From assembly GCA_021823385.1 (NCBI GenBank), contig JAKAOC010000164.1, positions 1 through 5,990 on the forward strand: 5,990 nucleotides of DNA, written 5' to 3'. Position numbers and translations under genes: made by a program. The notes below the pieces were generated by a model that made no database searches, was not told the origin of the DNA, and saw only the letters and a program-made list of their open reading frames with translations. This document shows positions 1 to 5,834 of this stretch, in pieces (position 1 is the first letter of the stretch; each line of letters begins with the position of its first letter). This stretch comes from Actinomycetes bacterium (GTDB lineage Bacteria; Actinomycetota; Acidimicrobiia; Acidimicrobiales; Acidimicrobiaceae).

Positions 1-1170
1 TGCGTTGGCGAACTGCTCCGCGGCGGCGGCCACCGCACCTGCAGCCATTGCGGCTCGAGCTGACGACAGCACAGCCTGCAGTGCCGACGGGTCTCCGCGA
101 ATGCCTGCAGCCACAGCGTGCGCCGCCACTTCGGCACTGGGCGCCCCCGAATCCTGGAGCAGCCTGAACGCCCGGGCATGCAGGCCCTGGCGCACCGGGA
201 TCGCCATGTCGTCGTAGAGGGCCTGGCGAAAGAGCGGGTGGACGAACTCCGCCTCGCCGTCTGCTGATTCTCGCACGATCCCGGAGTTGCACAACTCCTC
301 CAGCGCGATCAGAGCCTCCCTCTCGCCCAGACCCACCAGCGTCGCCACAAACCAAGCGTGGAAACGTGAGCCGAGGACGCTGGCCCCCCGAGCCCATCGC
401 AATGAATCCGGGCCTACACCGGCGAAGCGGGGCAGGAACACACGCTCGCTCAGCGAGGCCGGGTCGGAGAGCAGGTTCTCCCCTCGGGCCCAGGCGTTGG
501 CCACCTCCACGAGCAGTAAAGGGTTACCGGCACAACTCAGATGGGCCAGGCCGGCCAGTTCGGCGGGAAGCGTGCCATCCAGCCGCGCGTCGAGCAAGGC
601 CAGACTCGCCTTCTCCGAGAGCGGTTGGAGGTACTCCACCTGGGCGAAGCCATCCTGGACCAGCAAGCGCGCCTGGTAAAGGCCGGCCGAGGGCCAGGAG
701 CGCGTAGCGGCCACCACCGCCACTTTCGAGCCGCCGAGGCGGCGGCACAGCGCTGCGAGCAGGTTGGAAGAGTCGGGGTCCGACCATTGCAGGTCGTCGA
801 CGGCAAGGAGCAGGAGCCAGGGCGCCCCGAAGCGGAGCCAGTCGACGAGACCCATGTAGCGGGCGGCAAACACGTCGGCAGGGGATCTTCCCTCCCCACC
901 CAAGCCCTCGGCGAGACCGGCCACCTTGCCGAAGAGCCGATCGATCATTCCGAACGGGATCGACGCATCGACCTCCGAGCAGCGGACTCGCGCCACCGCG
1001 AATCCCAAGTCCCGCGACAGCTCGCAGGCTTCGTCGAGCAAGGTCGTCTTGCCGATTCCCGCCTCACCCACCAAGAACAGCGTTGCGCCCTCGCTCGCAC
1101 AGGCCGCCGCCAGGACCGTAGTGACAGCCTGCCGGGCGGCATCCCGCTCGAGGACCGTTGTGGCATCCAC
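1..1170 (-). CDS. LAL-type (large ATP-binding LuxR-like) transcriptional regulator, N-terminal part, runs off left edge
   Basis: The frame stays open for 390 codons from a GTG start to the window edge. Visible motifs in order are a VLERD box at residues 6-10, a Walker A GEAGIGKT at 35-42, a Walker B LLLLAVDDLQWSD at 119-131 with the acidic pair D125/D126, a sensor-like VVAATR at 152-157, a GNPLLL at 215-220, and FVHPLFRQALYDDM at about 309-322. This series is typical of MalT/LAL STAND-type ATPase regulators. In that family, ATP binding and an inducer control oligomerisation and a C-terminal LuxR helix-turn-helix binds DNA; here the helical-repeat and HTH parts would lie beyond the edge. The GTG is well supported: an in-frame TAG lies at 1174-1176, and later starts (residues 33-34) would lose the ERD box. 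No strong Shine-Dalgarno sequence precedes it. The protein is cytosolic, with no signal peptide. Nothing shows the inducer or targets. A cyclase-linked ATPase of the same fold is possible, but no N-terminal cyclase domain is present. Confidence 0.9.
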   Translation of the reverse strand, partial: MDATTVLERDAARQAVTTVLAAACASEGATLFLVGEAGIGKTTLLDEACELSRDLGFAVARVRCSEVDASIPFGMIDRLFGKVAGLAEGLGGEGRSPADVFAARYMGLVDWLRFGAPWLLLLAVDDLQWSDPDSSNLLAALCRRLGGSKVAVVAATRSWPSAGLYQARLLVQDGFAQVEYLQPLSEKASLALLDARLDGTLPAELAGLAHLSCAGNPLLLVEVANAWARGENLLSDPASLSERVFLPRFAGVGPDSLRWARGASVLGSRFHAWFVATLVGLGEREALIALEELCNSGIVRESADGEAEFVHPLFRQALYDDMAIPVRQGLHARAFRLLQDSGAPSAEVAAHAVAAGIRGDPSALQAVLSSARAAMAAGAVAAAAEQFANA

Positions 1171-1201
1171 CGCCTACATCCCGTCGCACTCGATCAACTT
1201 G

Positions 1202-1236
1202 GTACCCTTTTCCCAAATGGGGGCCTGAAAGGGGAT
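1202..1236 (-). promoter_or_regulatory. Promoter-proximal repeat element upstream of the LAL gene (copy plus partial copy)
   Basis: Read on the minus strand, 1223-1202 is CCCCCATTTGGGAAAAGGG followed by TAC. It contains a CCCA-TT-TGGG near-palindrome. Directly upstream, 1236-1224 reads ATCCCCTTTCAGG, a partial copy of the distal element at 1286-1308. The pair lies 32-66 bp before the GTG start of the LAL gene, a place where operators or activator sites are often found. That the LAL protein itself or another regulator binds here is inference. Confidence 0.45.
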
Positions 1237-1285
1237 CATAGGCCATCGGGTGGCACCACGTAGGCTGAGACGGGACCCAAGAATC

Positions 1286-1308
1286 GTACCTTTCCCTGAA
1301 ATGGGGAT
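1286..1308 (-). promoter_or_regulatory. Promoter-distal repeat element upstream of the LAL gene
   Basis: On the minus strand this reads ATCCCCATTTCAGGGAAAGG followed by TAC. It matches the element at 1202-1223 over the pattern CCCCATTT, then GGGAAA, then GG, then TAC, with small insertions between blocks. The two copies lie about 85 bp apart, close to eight helical turns, in the same orientation. This spacing would suit a regulator that binds both sites on one DNA face. No function is shown by the sequence alone. Confidence 0.45.
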
Positions 1309-1320
1309 TCTCAGTAGCCG

Positions 1321-1333
1321 GACACGGAGTGTC
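1321..1333. repeat. Short inverted repeat GACAC-GGA-GTGTC
   Basis: Five-base arms are separated by three bases, 13 bp upstream (relative to the LAL gene) of the distal CCC/GGG element. It could be a half of a regulatory site, but repeats this short arise often by chance. Confidence 0.2.
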
Positions 1334-1367
1334 CTACGGGTTCCGGGAGGGCCTCCGCCGCGCAAGC

Positions 1368-1390
1368 CGGCTCGGTGATGCTGCGAGCCG
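1368..1390 (-). terminator. Possible terminator hairpin after the peptidase gene
   Basis: CGGCTCG at 1368-1374 and CGAGCCG at 1384-1390 form a perfect 7-bp stem with a 9-base loop. It lies 21 bp beyond the stop of the small ORF and about 90 bp beyond the peptidase stop, between two minus-strand genes. No T-tract follows on the minus strand, so it is not a classical intrinsic terminator; high-GC Gram-positives often use such tractless hairpins. Confidence 0.35.
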
Positions 1391-1410
1391 TCACCCTTCT
1401 TCCCCAGCCG

Positions 1411-1485
1411 TTAGGCCGCGATCCGCAGTTCGGCCACGGTGCGGCGGTCGAGCCATGATGGCTTACGCATCCGCAGCGCGGTCAT
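1411..1485 (-). CDS. Possible 24-residue small ORF coupled to the peptidase gene
   Basis: An ATG at 1485-1483 shares an ATGA overlap with the TGA stop of the upstream peptidase gene and opens a frame of 24 codons ending in TAA at 1413-1411. The peptide would begin MTALRMRKPSWLDRRT and end VAELRIAA; it is basic and hydrophilic with no membrane segment. The ATGA arrangement is typical of translational coupling inside actinobacterial operons. There is no clear Shine-Dalgarno sequence. I do not recognise the product. It may be a real microprotein, the end of a decayed gene, or chance, since 24 open codons are common in GC-rich DNA. Confidence 0.25.
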   Translation of the reverse strand: MTALRMRKPSWLDRRTVAELRIAA

Positions 1486-2249
1486 AGGAGCCAGCCGGGC
1501 AGTGTGCGCCCGGCCCGCGAAAGCTCGCGGTCGAGCTTGGCCGCACCCGGCATGATCGAGTCGAGGCGTTGCCAGAAGGCGGGGCCATGGCTCATCACGG
1601 CCAGGTGCGCCAATTCGTGGGCGATGACGTAGTCAGCCAGCCCTGCCTCCAGGAAGGCGGTGCGCACGTTGACGCTTATGGTTCCCGAGGCGGAGCAGCT
1701 CCCCCAGCGGGTTCGCTGTGAGCGCAGGGCGACTTTGGACGGCGCCAGCCCGTGTGGCTCGCCGATATCGGCGAGGCGGCTCTCGGCCCACGGCCTGAGG
1801 TGCCGGGCCAGCCAGGCGAGGAGCGCGCGCCTTTCCGCCTCGGAGTCGCGGCCCGGCCCCCTCAGGAGCAGGACGCCCCGAGGGTCCTCTCTAACGGCCG
1901 GCGCCACGGCGGCGAGGCCGTGGCTGAGCTCGAAACTCTCTCCGGTGGCGGGAAGGTGCAGGGTGGCGGGAAGTGCGGTCTGGCCCGAGCCGGGATAGCG
2001 CTCGGCCATCTTGGTCCTGGCCGAGCTGATCCAGTCCGCGCGCTGGGAGACGAGCTCGGCGGCGAGGCCGGGGTCGAAGCCCTGAGGTATCACCACCGTG
2101 GCCCGCCCGTGGGGATCGACGCTGATGCGAGGGCGCCGCGCGCGCGCCGAGACGCGTATCAGAAATCCTTCGGCCCCGGCCGGCGTGGAGGCGCTCACGT
2201 CAAGGAGGATAGCCGTGGACCCCGCTCGGGCGGAACTGGGATCCTCCAA
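1482..2249 (-). CDS. YgjP-like (DUF45) M48-type zinc metallopeptidase
   Basis: The 255-residue product has the YgjP hallmarks in order: an N-terminal strand-rich part (IRVSARARRPRISVDPHG, about 31-48), RWGSCS at 181-186 followed by GTISVN, and the zinc motif HELAHLAVMSH at 211-221, with H211 and H215 as ligands, E212 as catalytic base and H221 as third ligand, then FW. The family is annotated as soluble metal-dependent peptidases related to SprT/WLM; substrates are largely unknown. No signal peptide or membrane helix is seen. The longest frame starts at TTG (2249-2247), which touches the palindrome at 2250-2273 and has no ribosome site. A GTG at 2198-2196 (residue 18) would leave room for the promoter at 2257-2285 and keeps the conserved N-terminus, so the start is uncertain. 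The gene diverges from the acyl-CoA dehydrogenase gene, suggesting shared control. Confidence 0.88.
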   Translation of the reverse strand: MEDPSSARAGSTAILLDVSASTPAGAEGFLIRVSARARRPRISVDPHGRATVVIPQGFDPGLAAELVSQRADWISSARTKMAERYPGSGQTALPATLHLPATGESFELSHGLAAVAPAVREDPRGVLLLRGPGRDSEAERRALLAWLARHLRPWAESRLADIGEPHGLAPSKVALRSQRTRWGSCSASGTISVNVRTAFLEAGLADYVIAHELAHLAVMSHGPAFWQRLDSIMPGAAKLDRELSRAGRTLPGWLL

Positions 2250-2273
2250 AAAACTGAGTGTATGCTTAGTTTT
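2250..2273. promoter_or_regulatory. 24-bp palindrome, likely operator of the TetR regulator
   Basis: The left half AAAACTGAGTGT mirrors the right half ATGCTTAGTTTT with 9 of 12 base pairs matching; the outer six positions (AAAACT/AGTTTT) are perfect. It is AT-rich within GC-rich surroundings and lies between two divergent genes, one of which heads an operon that encodes a TetR protein. This is the usual size, symmetry and place of a TetR-family operator. A plus-strand -10-like TATGCT (2261-2266) and the minus-strand -10 TACACT both fall within it, so binding would be expected to repress both directions. The assignment of regulator to site is inference from position and shape. Confidence 0.7.
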
Positions 2274-2285
2274 CGTTCGGGTCCA
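2257..2285 (-). promoter_or_regulatory. Candidate promoter of the peptidase gene
   Basis: On the minus strand TGGACC (2285-2280) and TACACT (2262-2257) stand 17 bp apart, a fair match to a housekeeping-type -35/-10 pair. The -10 box lies inside the 24-bp palindrome, so a repressor bound there would block it. Transcription would begin near 2250, which favours a peptidase start downstream of the TTG at 2249. Confidence 0.35.
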
Positions 2286-2303
2286 TGGTAGGGACCTATA
2301 CCC

Positions 2304-2309
2304 AAGGGG
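2304..2309 (+). promoter_or_regulatory. Ribosome binding site deciding the dehydrogenase start
   Basis: AAGGGG ends 5 bases before the ATG at 2315. The alternative ATG at 2285 has no such site and would lie only about 12 bases after the likely transcription start, so 2315 is preferred. Confidence 0.55.
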
Positions 2310-2314
2310 TGGCG

Positions 2315-3490
2315 ATGGCTGGCAAGAGGCAAGGCCTGGAGGAGCTCTTCGACATCGACTCCCTGCTCACCGATGAGGAGCGCGAGATGCGCTCGGTGGT
2401 GCGCAGGTGGGTCGAGAAGCGGGTGAAGCCCGAGGTGGCGGAGTGGTTCGAGACAGGGGAGATTCCGGCGCGCGAGCTGGCGCGCGAGCTGGGCGATCTG
2501 GGCGTGCTGGGGATGCACCTCGAGGGCTACGGCTGTGCCGGGACCAGTGCCGTCGCCTATGGCCTGGCCTGCACCGAGCTGGAGGCGGGCGACTCGGGCA
2601 TCCGCTCGCTGGTGAGCGTGCAGGGCTCCCTGGCCATGAAGGCGATTCACGCCTTCGGCTCGGAGGAGCAGAAGAACGAGTGGCTGCCCCGCATGGCCTC
2701 GGGCGAGGTCATAGGCTGTTTCGGCCTTACCGAGCCCGACGTTGGCTCCAACCCGGCAGGGATGCGCACCACGGCCAAGCGTGATGGCTCTGACTGGGTG
2801 CTGAACGGCGCCAAAATGTGGATCACCAACGGCAGCGTGGCGGATGTGGCCGTTGTCTGGGCCCGGACCGATGCGGGAATCCAAGGCTTCATCGTCCCAG
2901 CCGGCACGCCGGGCTTCTCGGCCCCTGCCATCCATCGCAAGCTGTCCCTGAGGGCGTCGGTCACCTCCGAGCTGGTGCTGGACGACGTGCGCCTTCCCGC
3001 CGACGCGGTGCTTCCCGGGGTTTCCAGCCTGCGCGGTCCGTTGACCTGCCTCTCCGAGGCTCGCTTCGGGATCATCTTCGGCGTCATGGGCGCCGCCCGC
3101 GACTGCCTTGAGGCTGCGCTCGACTACGGCGTGGACAGGGTGCAGTTCGATCGGCCGATCGCGGGGTACCAGCTCACCCAGAAGAAGTATGCCGAGATGG
3201 CGCTCGAGTTCGGCAAGGGGATGCTCCTGGCATTGCACCTGGGCCGCTTGAAGGACCAGGGCGTGCTGCGGCCGGAGCAGGTGAGCACGGGCAAGATGAA
3301 CAACACCCGCCAGGCGCTGGAAATCGCCCGCGAGTGCCGATCGATCCTGGGCGCCAACGGCGTCACGCTCGAGTACCCGGTCATCCGGCACATGAACAAC
3401 CTGGAGAGCGTCTACACCTACGAGGGCACCTACGAGATGCACACCCTGGTGATAGGCGAGGCTCTCACGGGGCTGGCCGCCTTCCGGTAG
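2315..3490 (+). CDS. gcdH: Acyl-CoA dehydrogenase of the glutaryl-CoA dehydrogenase type
   Basis: The 391-residue flavoprotein probably oxidises an acyl-CoA at C2-C3 with FAD, passing electrons to ETF in the cytosol. It resembles glutaryl-CoA dehydrogenase over its whole length: GYGCAGTSAVAYG (71-83), EAGDSGIRSLVSVQ (90-103), the FAD-binding CFGLTEPDVGSNP (135-147), WITN (169-172), KLSLRAS (209-215) and TYEGTYEMH (368-376). E370 is the expected catalytic base, preceded by Y369. R97 and S101 align with the human residues Arg94 and Ser98 that contact the glutaryl carboxylate, which supports a dicarboxyl-CoA substrate. Whether it also decarboxylates cannot be told from sequence by eye, and another acyl-CoA is possible. 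The length is normal for the mature family. ATG 2315 is chosen over ATG 2285 (10 residues longer) because of its ribosome site. The gene is followed by a TetR gene in the same direction and sits under the palindrome at 2250-2273. Confidence 0.9.
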   Translation: MAGKRQGLEELFDIDSLLTDEEREMRSVVRRWVEKRVKPEVAEWFETGEIPARELARELGDLGVLGMHLEGYGCAGTSAVAYGLACTELEAGDSGIRSLVSVQGSLAMKAIHAFGSEEQKNEWLPRMASGEVIGCFGLTEPDVGSNPAGMRTTAKRDGSDWVLNGAKMWITNGSVADVAVVWARTDAGIQGFIVPAGTPGFSAPAIHRKLSLRASVTSELVLDDVRLPADAVLPGVSSLRGPLTCLSEARFGIIFGVMGAARDCLEAALDYGVDRVQFDRPIAGYQLTQKKYAEMALEFGKGMLLALHLGRLKDQGVLRPEQVSTGKMNNTRQALEIARECRSILGANGVTLEYPVIRHMNNLESVYTYEGTYEMHTLVIGEALTGLAAFR

Positions 3491-3579
3491 ACGGGCCTGG
3501 AGGTTCGCCGGAGGCGTTGGAAAGGTTGGAAGCATTGCCCGATGCAGCGCCTCCGTGGCAAGGTGAGCCCGAGCCGACG

Positions 3580-4170
3580 GTGGCCAGGATCCGCCCAGGG
3601 ATAGAGGGCATCCTGGAGGCCTCGGTGGCGGAGTTCTTCGAAAAGGGTTACGGCGGCACCACGGTGCGCACCATCGCGGCGCGCGCCGGGGTGACCGTCG
3701 CCGCGCTCTACCACCATTTCGCCTCCAAGCATGAGGTGCTCCTGACGGTTATGCGCCAGGTGATGGGGGACCTGCTCTCGGGTTCGGAAAAGGCCCTCGT
3801 CGAGGCCGGGGAGGACCCCCTGGAGCGCTTCTCGGCGTTCGTCGCCAACCACGTCTCCTATCACATCAGCCATCTCCGCTTCGGTTTCGTGGCCAACTCG
3901 GAGCTGCGCTCGCTCGAGCCCGGAAGCCGGGAGGAGATCGTCGGCATGAGGGACGAGTACGAGCAGCGGCTGGTCGGCGTGATAGCGCAAGGGAGCGCCT
4001 CGGGCGCATTCAGGGTTCGTGACCCCAAGCTGGCCGCCCGGGCGGTCATCGCCATGTGCACGGCCGTCTCCAACTGGTTCGACCAGCGCGGTCCTCTCAC
4101 CGCCGAAGAGGTCAGGGCCGAGGTCGCCATCCTGGCCCTGAACCTGGTGGGGGCGCCTCCCTGCGCTTAG
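3580..4170 (+). CDS. TetR/AcrR-family regulator, probably acyl-CoA responsive
   Basis: The product of 196 residues has an N-terminal TetR domain: ILEASVAEFFEKGYGGTTV (11-29) followed by the helix-turn-helix TIAARAGVTVAALYHHFASK (31-50). The C-terminal part, with HVSYHISHLRFGFVANSELR, then RDEYEQ, then GAFRVRDPKLAARAVIAMC and NWF, resembles the ligand domain of KstR2-like regulators (TetR_C_24 type) that answer to acyl-CoA intermediates. It likely binds the palindrome at 2250-2273 as a dimer and represses the dehydrogenase operon until an acyl-CoA releases it; this is inferred. It follows the dehydrogenase stop by 89 bp. The start is uncertain: the frame is open far upstream into the dehydrogenase gene. 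GTG 3580 gives a normal short N-terminal arm, while TTG codons at 3517, 3526 and 3535 (the last preceded by AAAGG) would add 15-21 residues. Confidence 0.9.
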   Translation: MARIRPGIEGILEASVAEFFEKGYGGTTVRTIAARAGVTVAALYHHFASKHEVLLTVMRQVMGDLLSGSEKALVEAGEDPLERFSAFVANHVSYHISHLRFGFVANSELRSLEPGSREEIVGMRDEYEQRLVGVIAQGSASGAFRVRDPKLAARAVIAMCTAVSNWFDQRGPLTAEEVRAEVAILALNLVGAPPCA

Positions 4171-4177
4171 GCCGGGC

Positions 4178-5014
4178 TCAACTCCAGGTGTAAAAGCCCT
4201 GGCCGCTCTTCTTGCCCAGCTTGCCCTGGGCGACCATGTCCCGAAGCAGGGCCGGCGGAGCGAAGCGCTCTCCGTAGGTCCCTGAAAGGTGCTCGGCGAT
4301 GGCCAGCCGGACGTCCAGTCCGACCAGGTCTCCCAAACGGAGCGGGCCCATCGGGTAGCCGTACCCGAGGGTCATGGCCTTGTCGATGTCCTCGGCAGAG
4401 GCGATGCCTTCCTCCACCATGCGGATCGCCTCCAGGCCGAGCAGCACGCCCAGGCGCGAGCTGGCGAATCCGGGAGCGTCCTTGACGACGATCGGCTCCT
4501 TGCTCATCCCTTTGGCCGCATCCACTGCGGCCTCGACCGCGTCGTCCCGGCTCAGCGCTCCGACGACGACTTCGACCAGCTTCATGGACCAGACCGGGTT
4601 GAAGAAGTGCATGCCCACGAAGCGCTCCGGGGCCGAGAGCCCTTCGGCCAGCGCGGATATGGAGATCGCCGAGGTGTTTGAGGCGAGGAATCGAGGTGCC
4701 CGACCTTCGGCCTGAGCCAGGACCGCGCGCTTCAGTTCGAGTTTTTCGGGGACGGACTCGATGATCCAGTCGAGACCCTCGGGCAGCTCGGCGATCCCCG
4801 CATGGTAGGAGAGTCTGCCCAGTGCGCCGTCGGCCTCGGCCTGGGTTAGCTTGCCTCGGCTCACGCCGGAGGAGACGACATCGCCCAAGCGGGCGCCGGC
4901 CTTCTCGCGTTGGGCCTCGTCGGGCTCCACCACCAGGGCGTCCCAGCCCGAGATTGCCACCGCATGAGCGATGCCGATCCCCATGGTCCCTGCTCCGATT
5001 ATTCCGATGCGCAC
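4178..5014 (-). CDS. 3-hydroxyacyl-CoA (3-hydroxybutyryl-CoA type) dehydrogenase, single-domain Hbd/PaaH family
   Basis: The 278-residue enzyme oxidises (S)-3-hydroxyacyl-CoA to 3-oxoacyl-CoA with NAD in the cytosol. It starts with the Rossmann motif GIIGAGTMGIGIAHAVA (4-20), with E30 after the second strand as the likely NAD ribose ligand. Catalytic positions by alignment to human HADH are S115 in SNTS, H136 in GMHFFNPV and E148 in KLVEVV; the position of human Asn208 is Ser186 (PGFASSRL). The C-terminal domain carries EDIDKAMTLGYGYPMGP (208-224) and ends GKKSGQGFYTW, and the length matches single-domain members (about 280). The GTG start is firm because AAGGAGG lies 5 bases upstream and the next residues open the Rossmann fold; the frame stays open to 5611 but that extension has no recognisable content. 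The gene converges on the TetR gene with 7 bp between stops. Likely partners are an enoyl-CoA hydratase and a thiolase, not visible here. Chain-length preference is unknown. Confidence 0.95.
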   Translation of the reverse strand: MRIGIIGAGTMGIGIAHAVAISGWDALVVEPDEAQREKAGARLGDVVSSGVSRGKLTQAEADGALGRLSYHAGIAELPEGLDWIIESVPEKLELKRAVLAQAEGRAPRFLASNTSAISISALAEGLSAPERFVGMHFFNPVWSMKLVEVVVGALSRDDAVEAAVDAAKGMSKEPIVVKDAPGFASSRLGVLLGLEAIRMVEEGIASAEDIDKAMTLGYGYPMGPLRLGDLVGLDVRLAIAEHLSGTYGERFAPPALLRDMVAQGKLGKKSGQGFYTWS

Positions 5015-5019
5015 CTTGG

Positions 5020-5026
5020 CCTCCTT
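5020..5026 (-). promoter_or_regulatory. Strong ribosome binding site of the 3-hydroxyacyl-CoA dehydrogenase gene
   Basis: A perfect AAGGAGG on the minus strand lies 5 bases before the GTG at 5014-5012. It decides that start over any start in the open frame that continues to 5611. Confidence 0.85.
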
Positions 5027-5240
5027 GGCAAGCTTTCTCGGGCGAGATGCTAGCAAGCGGGGAGCGCCGGAGTGGGGCCCCGCCGCTATTGCGCCGCCGC
5101 CGGACCCGTCCCGGCGCCTTTCCCAGGCCGACCGCTCCGGAGTTGCCGGCCCTGCCCCCGCGCCGGCCCTGCCCCTACCCATGGCAGGCGAGGCGAGGGT
5201 GCGGGCTGGGCGAAAGTGTGTTGCGTTGCGAGACTTGATT

Positions 5241-5274
5241 TGCCGGAAAACGGCACCGGCTCCTGCGGGTTTTT
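5241..5274 (+). terminator. Terminator-like double hairpin with T-run in the gene-free region
   Basis: TGCCG-GAAAA-CGGCA (5241-5255) forms a perfect 5-bp stem. It is followed at once by ACC.GC-TCCT-GC.GGT (5255-5270), a stem with one G/G mismatch, then four further T residues (5271-5274). On the plus strand this looks like a weak intrinsic terminator, although no plus-strand gene is seen before it. It might end an unrecognised RNA; chance is a fair alternative. Confidence 0.25.
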
Positions 5275-5790
5275 GCCAACCGCTACGAGTTGGGAGAACG
5301 ACCAATTCATCCGGCGTCTCGATGCCCGCGCTCGTAAACCGATCCAGTGAGCTGGTGAGCATGGTTACTGCGAGCAGCCCTTTCTCGCGCGCAACCGGGT
5401 TTATTGCCGGATCCCCAAACTTGGAAGAGGGTGAACTCTCGCCGCCCGGCACGAAGGCCTCGTTGGGAAAATGCCATGGATGACAGCTGCTTAGGCGCGG
5501 GGCGGTCCCAAGTGGCGGATCTGGGGAAAGCCCGGGATTCATCTCCGAGTGCAGGTAGAATGGCCTGCTGGATGGAGCCTCGGGTTCGTTCCTCGTGCTG
5601 GCGCCGGCCATTTGCGGCTTGGCGCGCTTTGCCTTCGGTATCGCTGAAGAGCGTCGCGCGGGTGCGACCGAGAAGCTCTCGGTGCAATCGGCGCGAGACT
5701 TTGCAAATTATGGCCGACGCGGCGTGCCGGTCGAGGTCGGTGGAATGACGCGAGGGCGAGTCTTGAACTACACAGGCGTATGCGGGGCGG

Positions 5791-5834
5791 CCGGGATAGT
5801 TGATCCTGCCCGGGAAGTTCGGGGCAGCGGGGTC
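5791..5834 (+). promoter_or_regulatory. Alternative hairpins in the presumed leader of the ClC gene
   Basis: One stem pairs GATC-CTGCCC (5802-5811) with GGGCAG (5822-5827) and GGTC (5831-5834), with a 10-base loop and a three-base bulge. A competing pairing joins CCGGGAT (5791-5797) to ATCC plus CCCGG (5803-5813). The first stem ends 8 bases before the ATG and includes the only G-rich stretch that could serve as ribosome site. A leader that tunes translation is possible, but no known riboswitch consensus, including that of the fluoride class, is evident. Confidence 0.25.

Noticed and set aside
541..1263. A 240-codon plus-strand frame antisense to the LAL gene
   Set aside because: The minus strand encodes a full set of ATPase motifs here; the plus-strand product shows none and extends into the upstream regulatory repeats.
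1452..1462. The palindrome GCCAT-G-ATGGC
   Set aside because: It lies inside the possible small ORF, is short, and has no repeat partner or promoter context.
2201..2376. A perfect AAGGAGG followed by GTG at 2215 on the plus strand, opening a 53-codon frame
   Set aside because: The frame lies partly antisense to the peptidase N-terminus, runs out of frame into the dehydrogenase gene, spans the palindrome and gives no recognisable product. The motif is explained by Ile-Leu-Leu codons on the other strand.
2195..3535. A 446-codon minus-strand open frame antisense to the whole acyl-CoA dehydrogenase gene
   Set aside because: Its product has no recognisable motif and is rich in His, Arg, Leu and Gly; such full-length antisense frames are expected opposite GC-rich genes with strong third-position bias.
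5400..5480. A possible tRNA T-arm around the GAGTTCACCC segment on the minus strand
   Set aside because: It lacks the GTTCRA pattern with a five-pair stem, and no acceptor or anticodon stem fits around it.
5015..5611. N-terminal extension of the 3-hydroxyacyl-CoA dehydrogenase to 5611 in an open frame
   Set aside because: The Rossmann fold begins right at the GTG at 5014, which has an ideal ribosome site; the 199 extra residues are low-complexity Arg/Ala/Pro/Gly without motif.
5228..5764. The 9-mer GCGAGACTT at 5228 and 5693, with a related copy near 5756
   Set aside because: About one such 9-mer match is expected by chance in a stretch of this size, and the flanks do not match.
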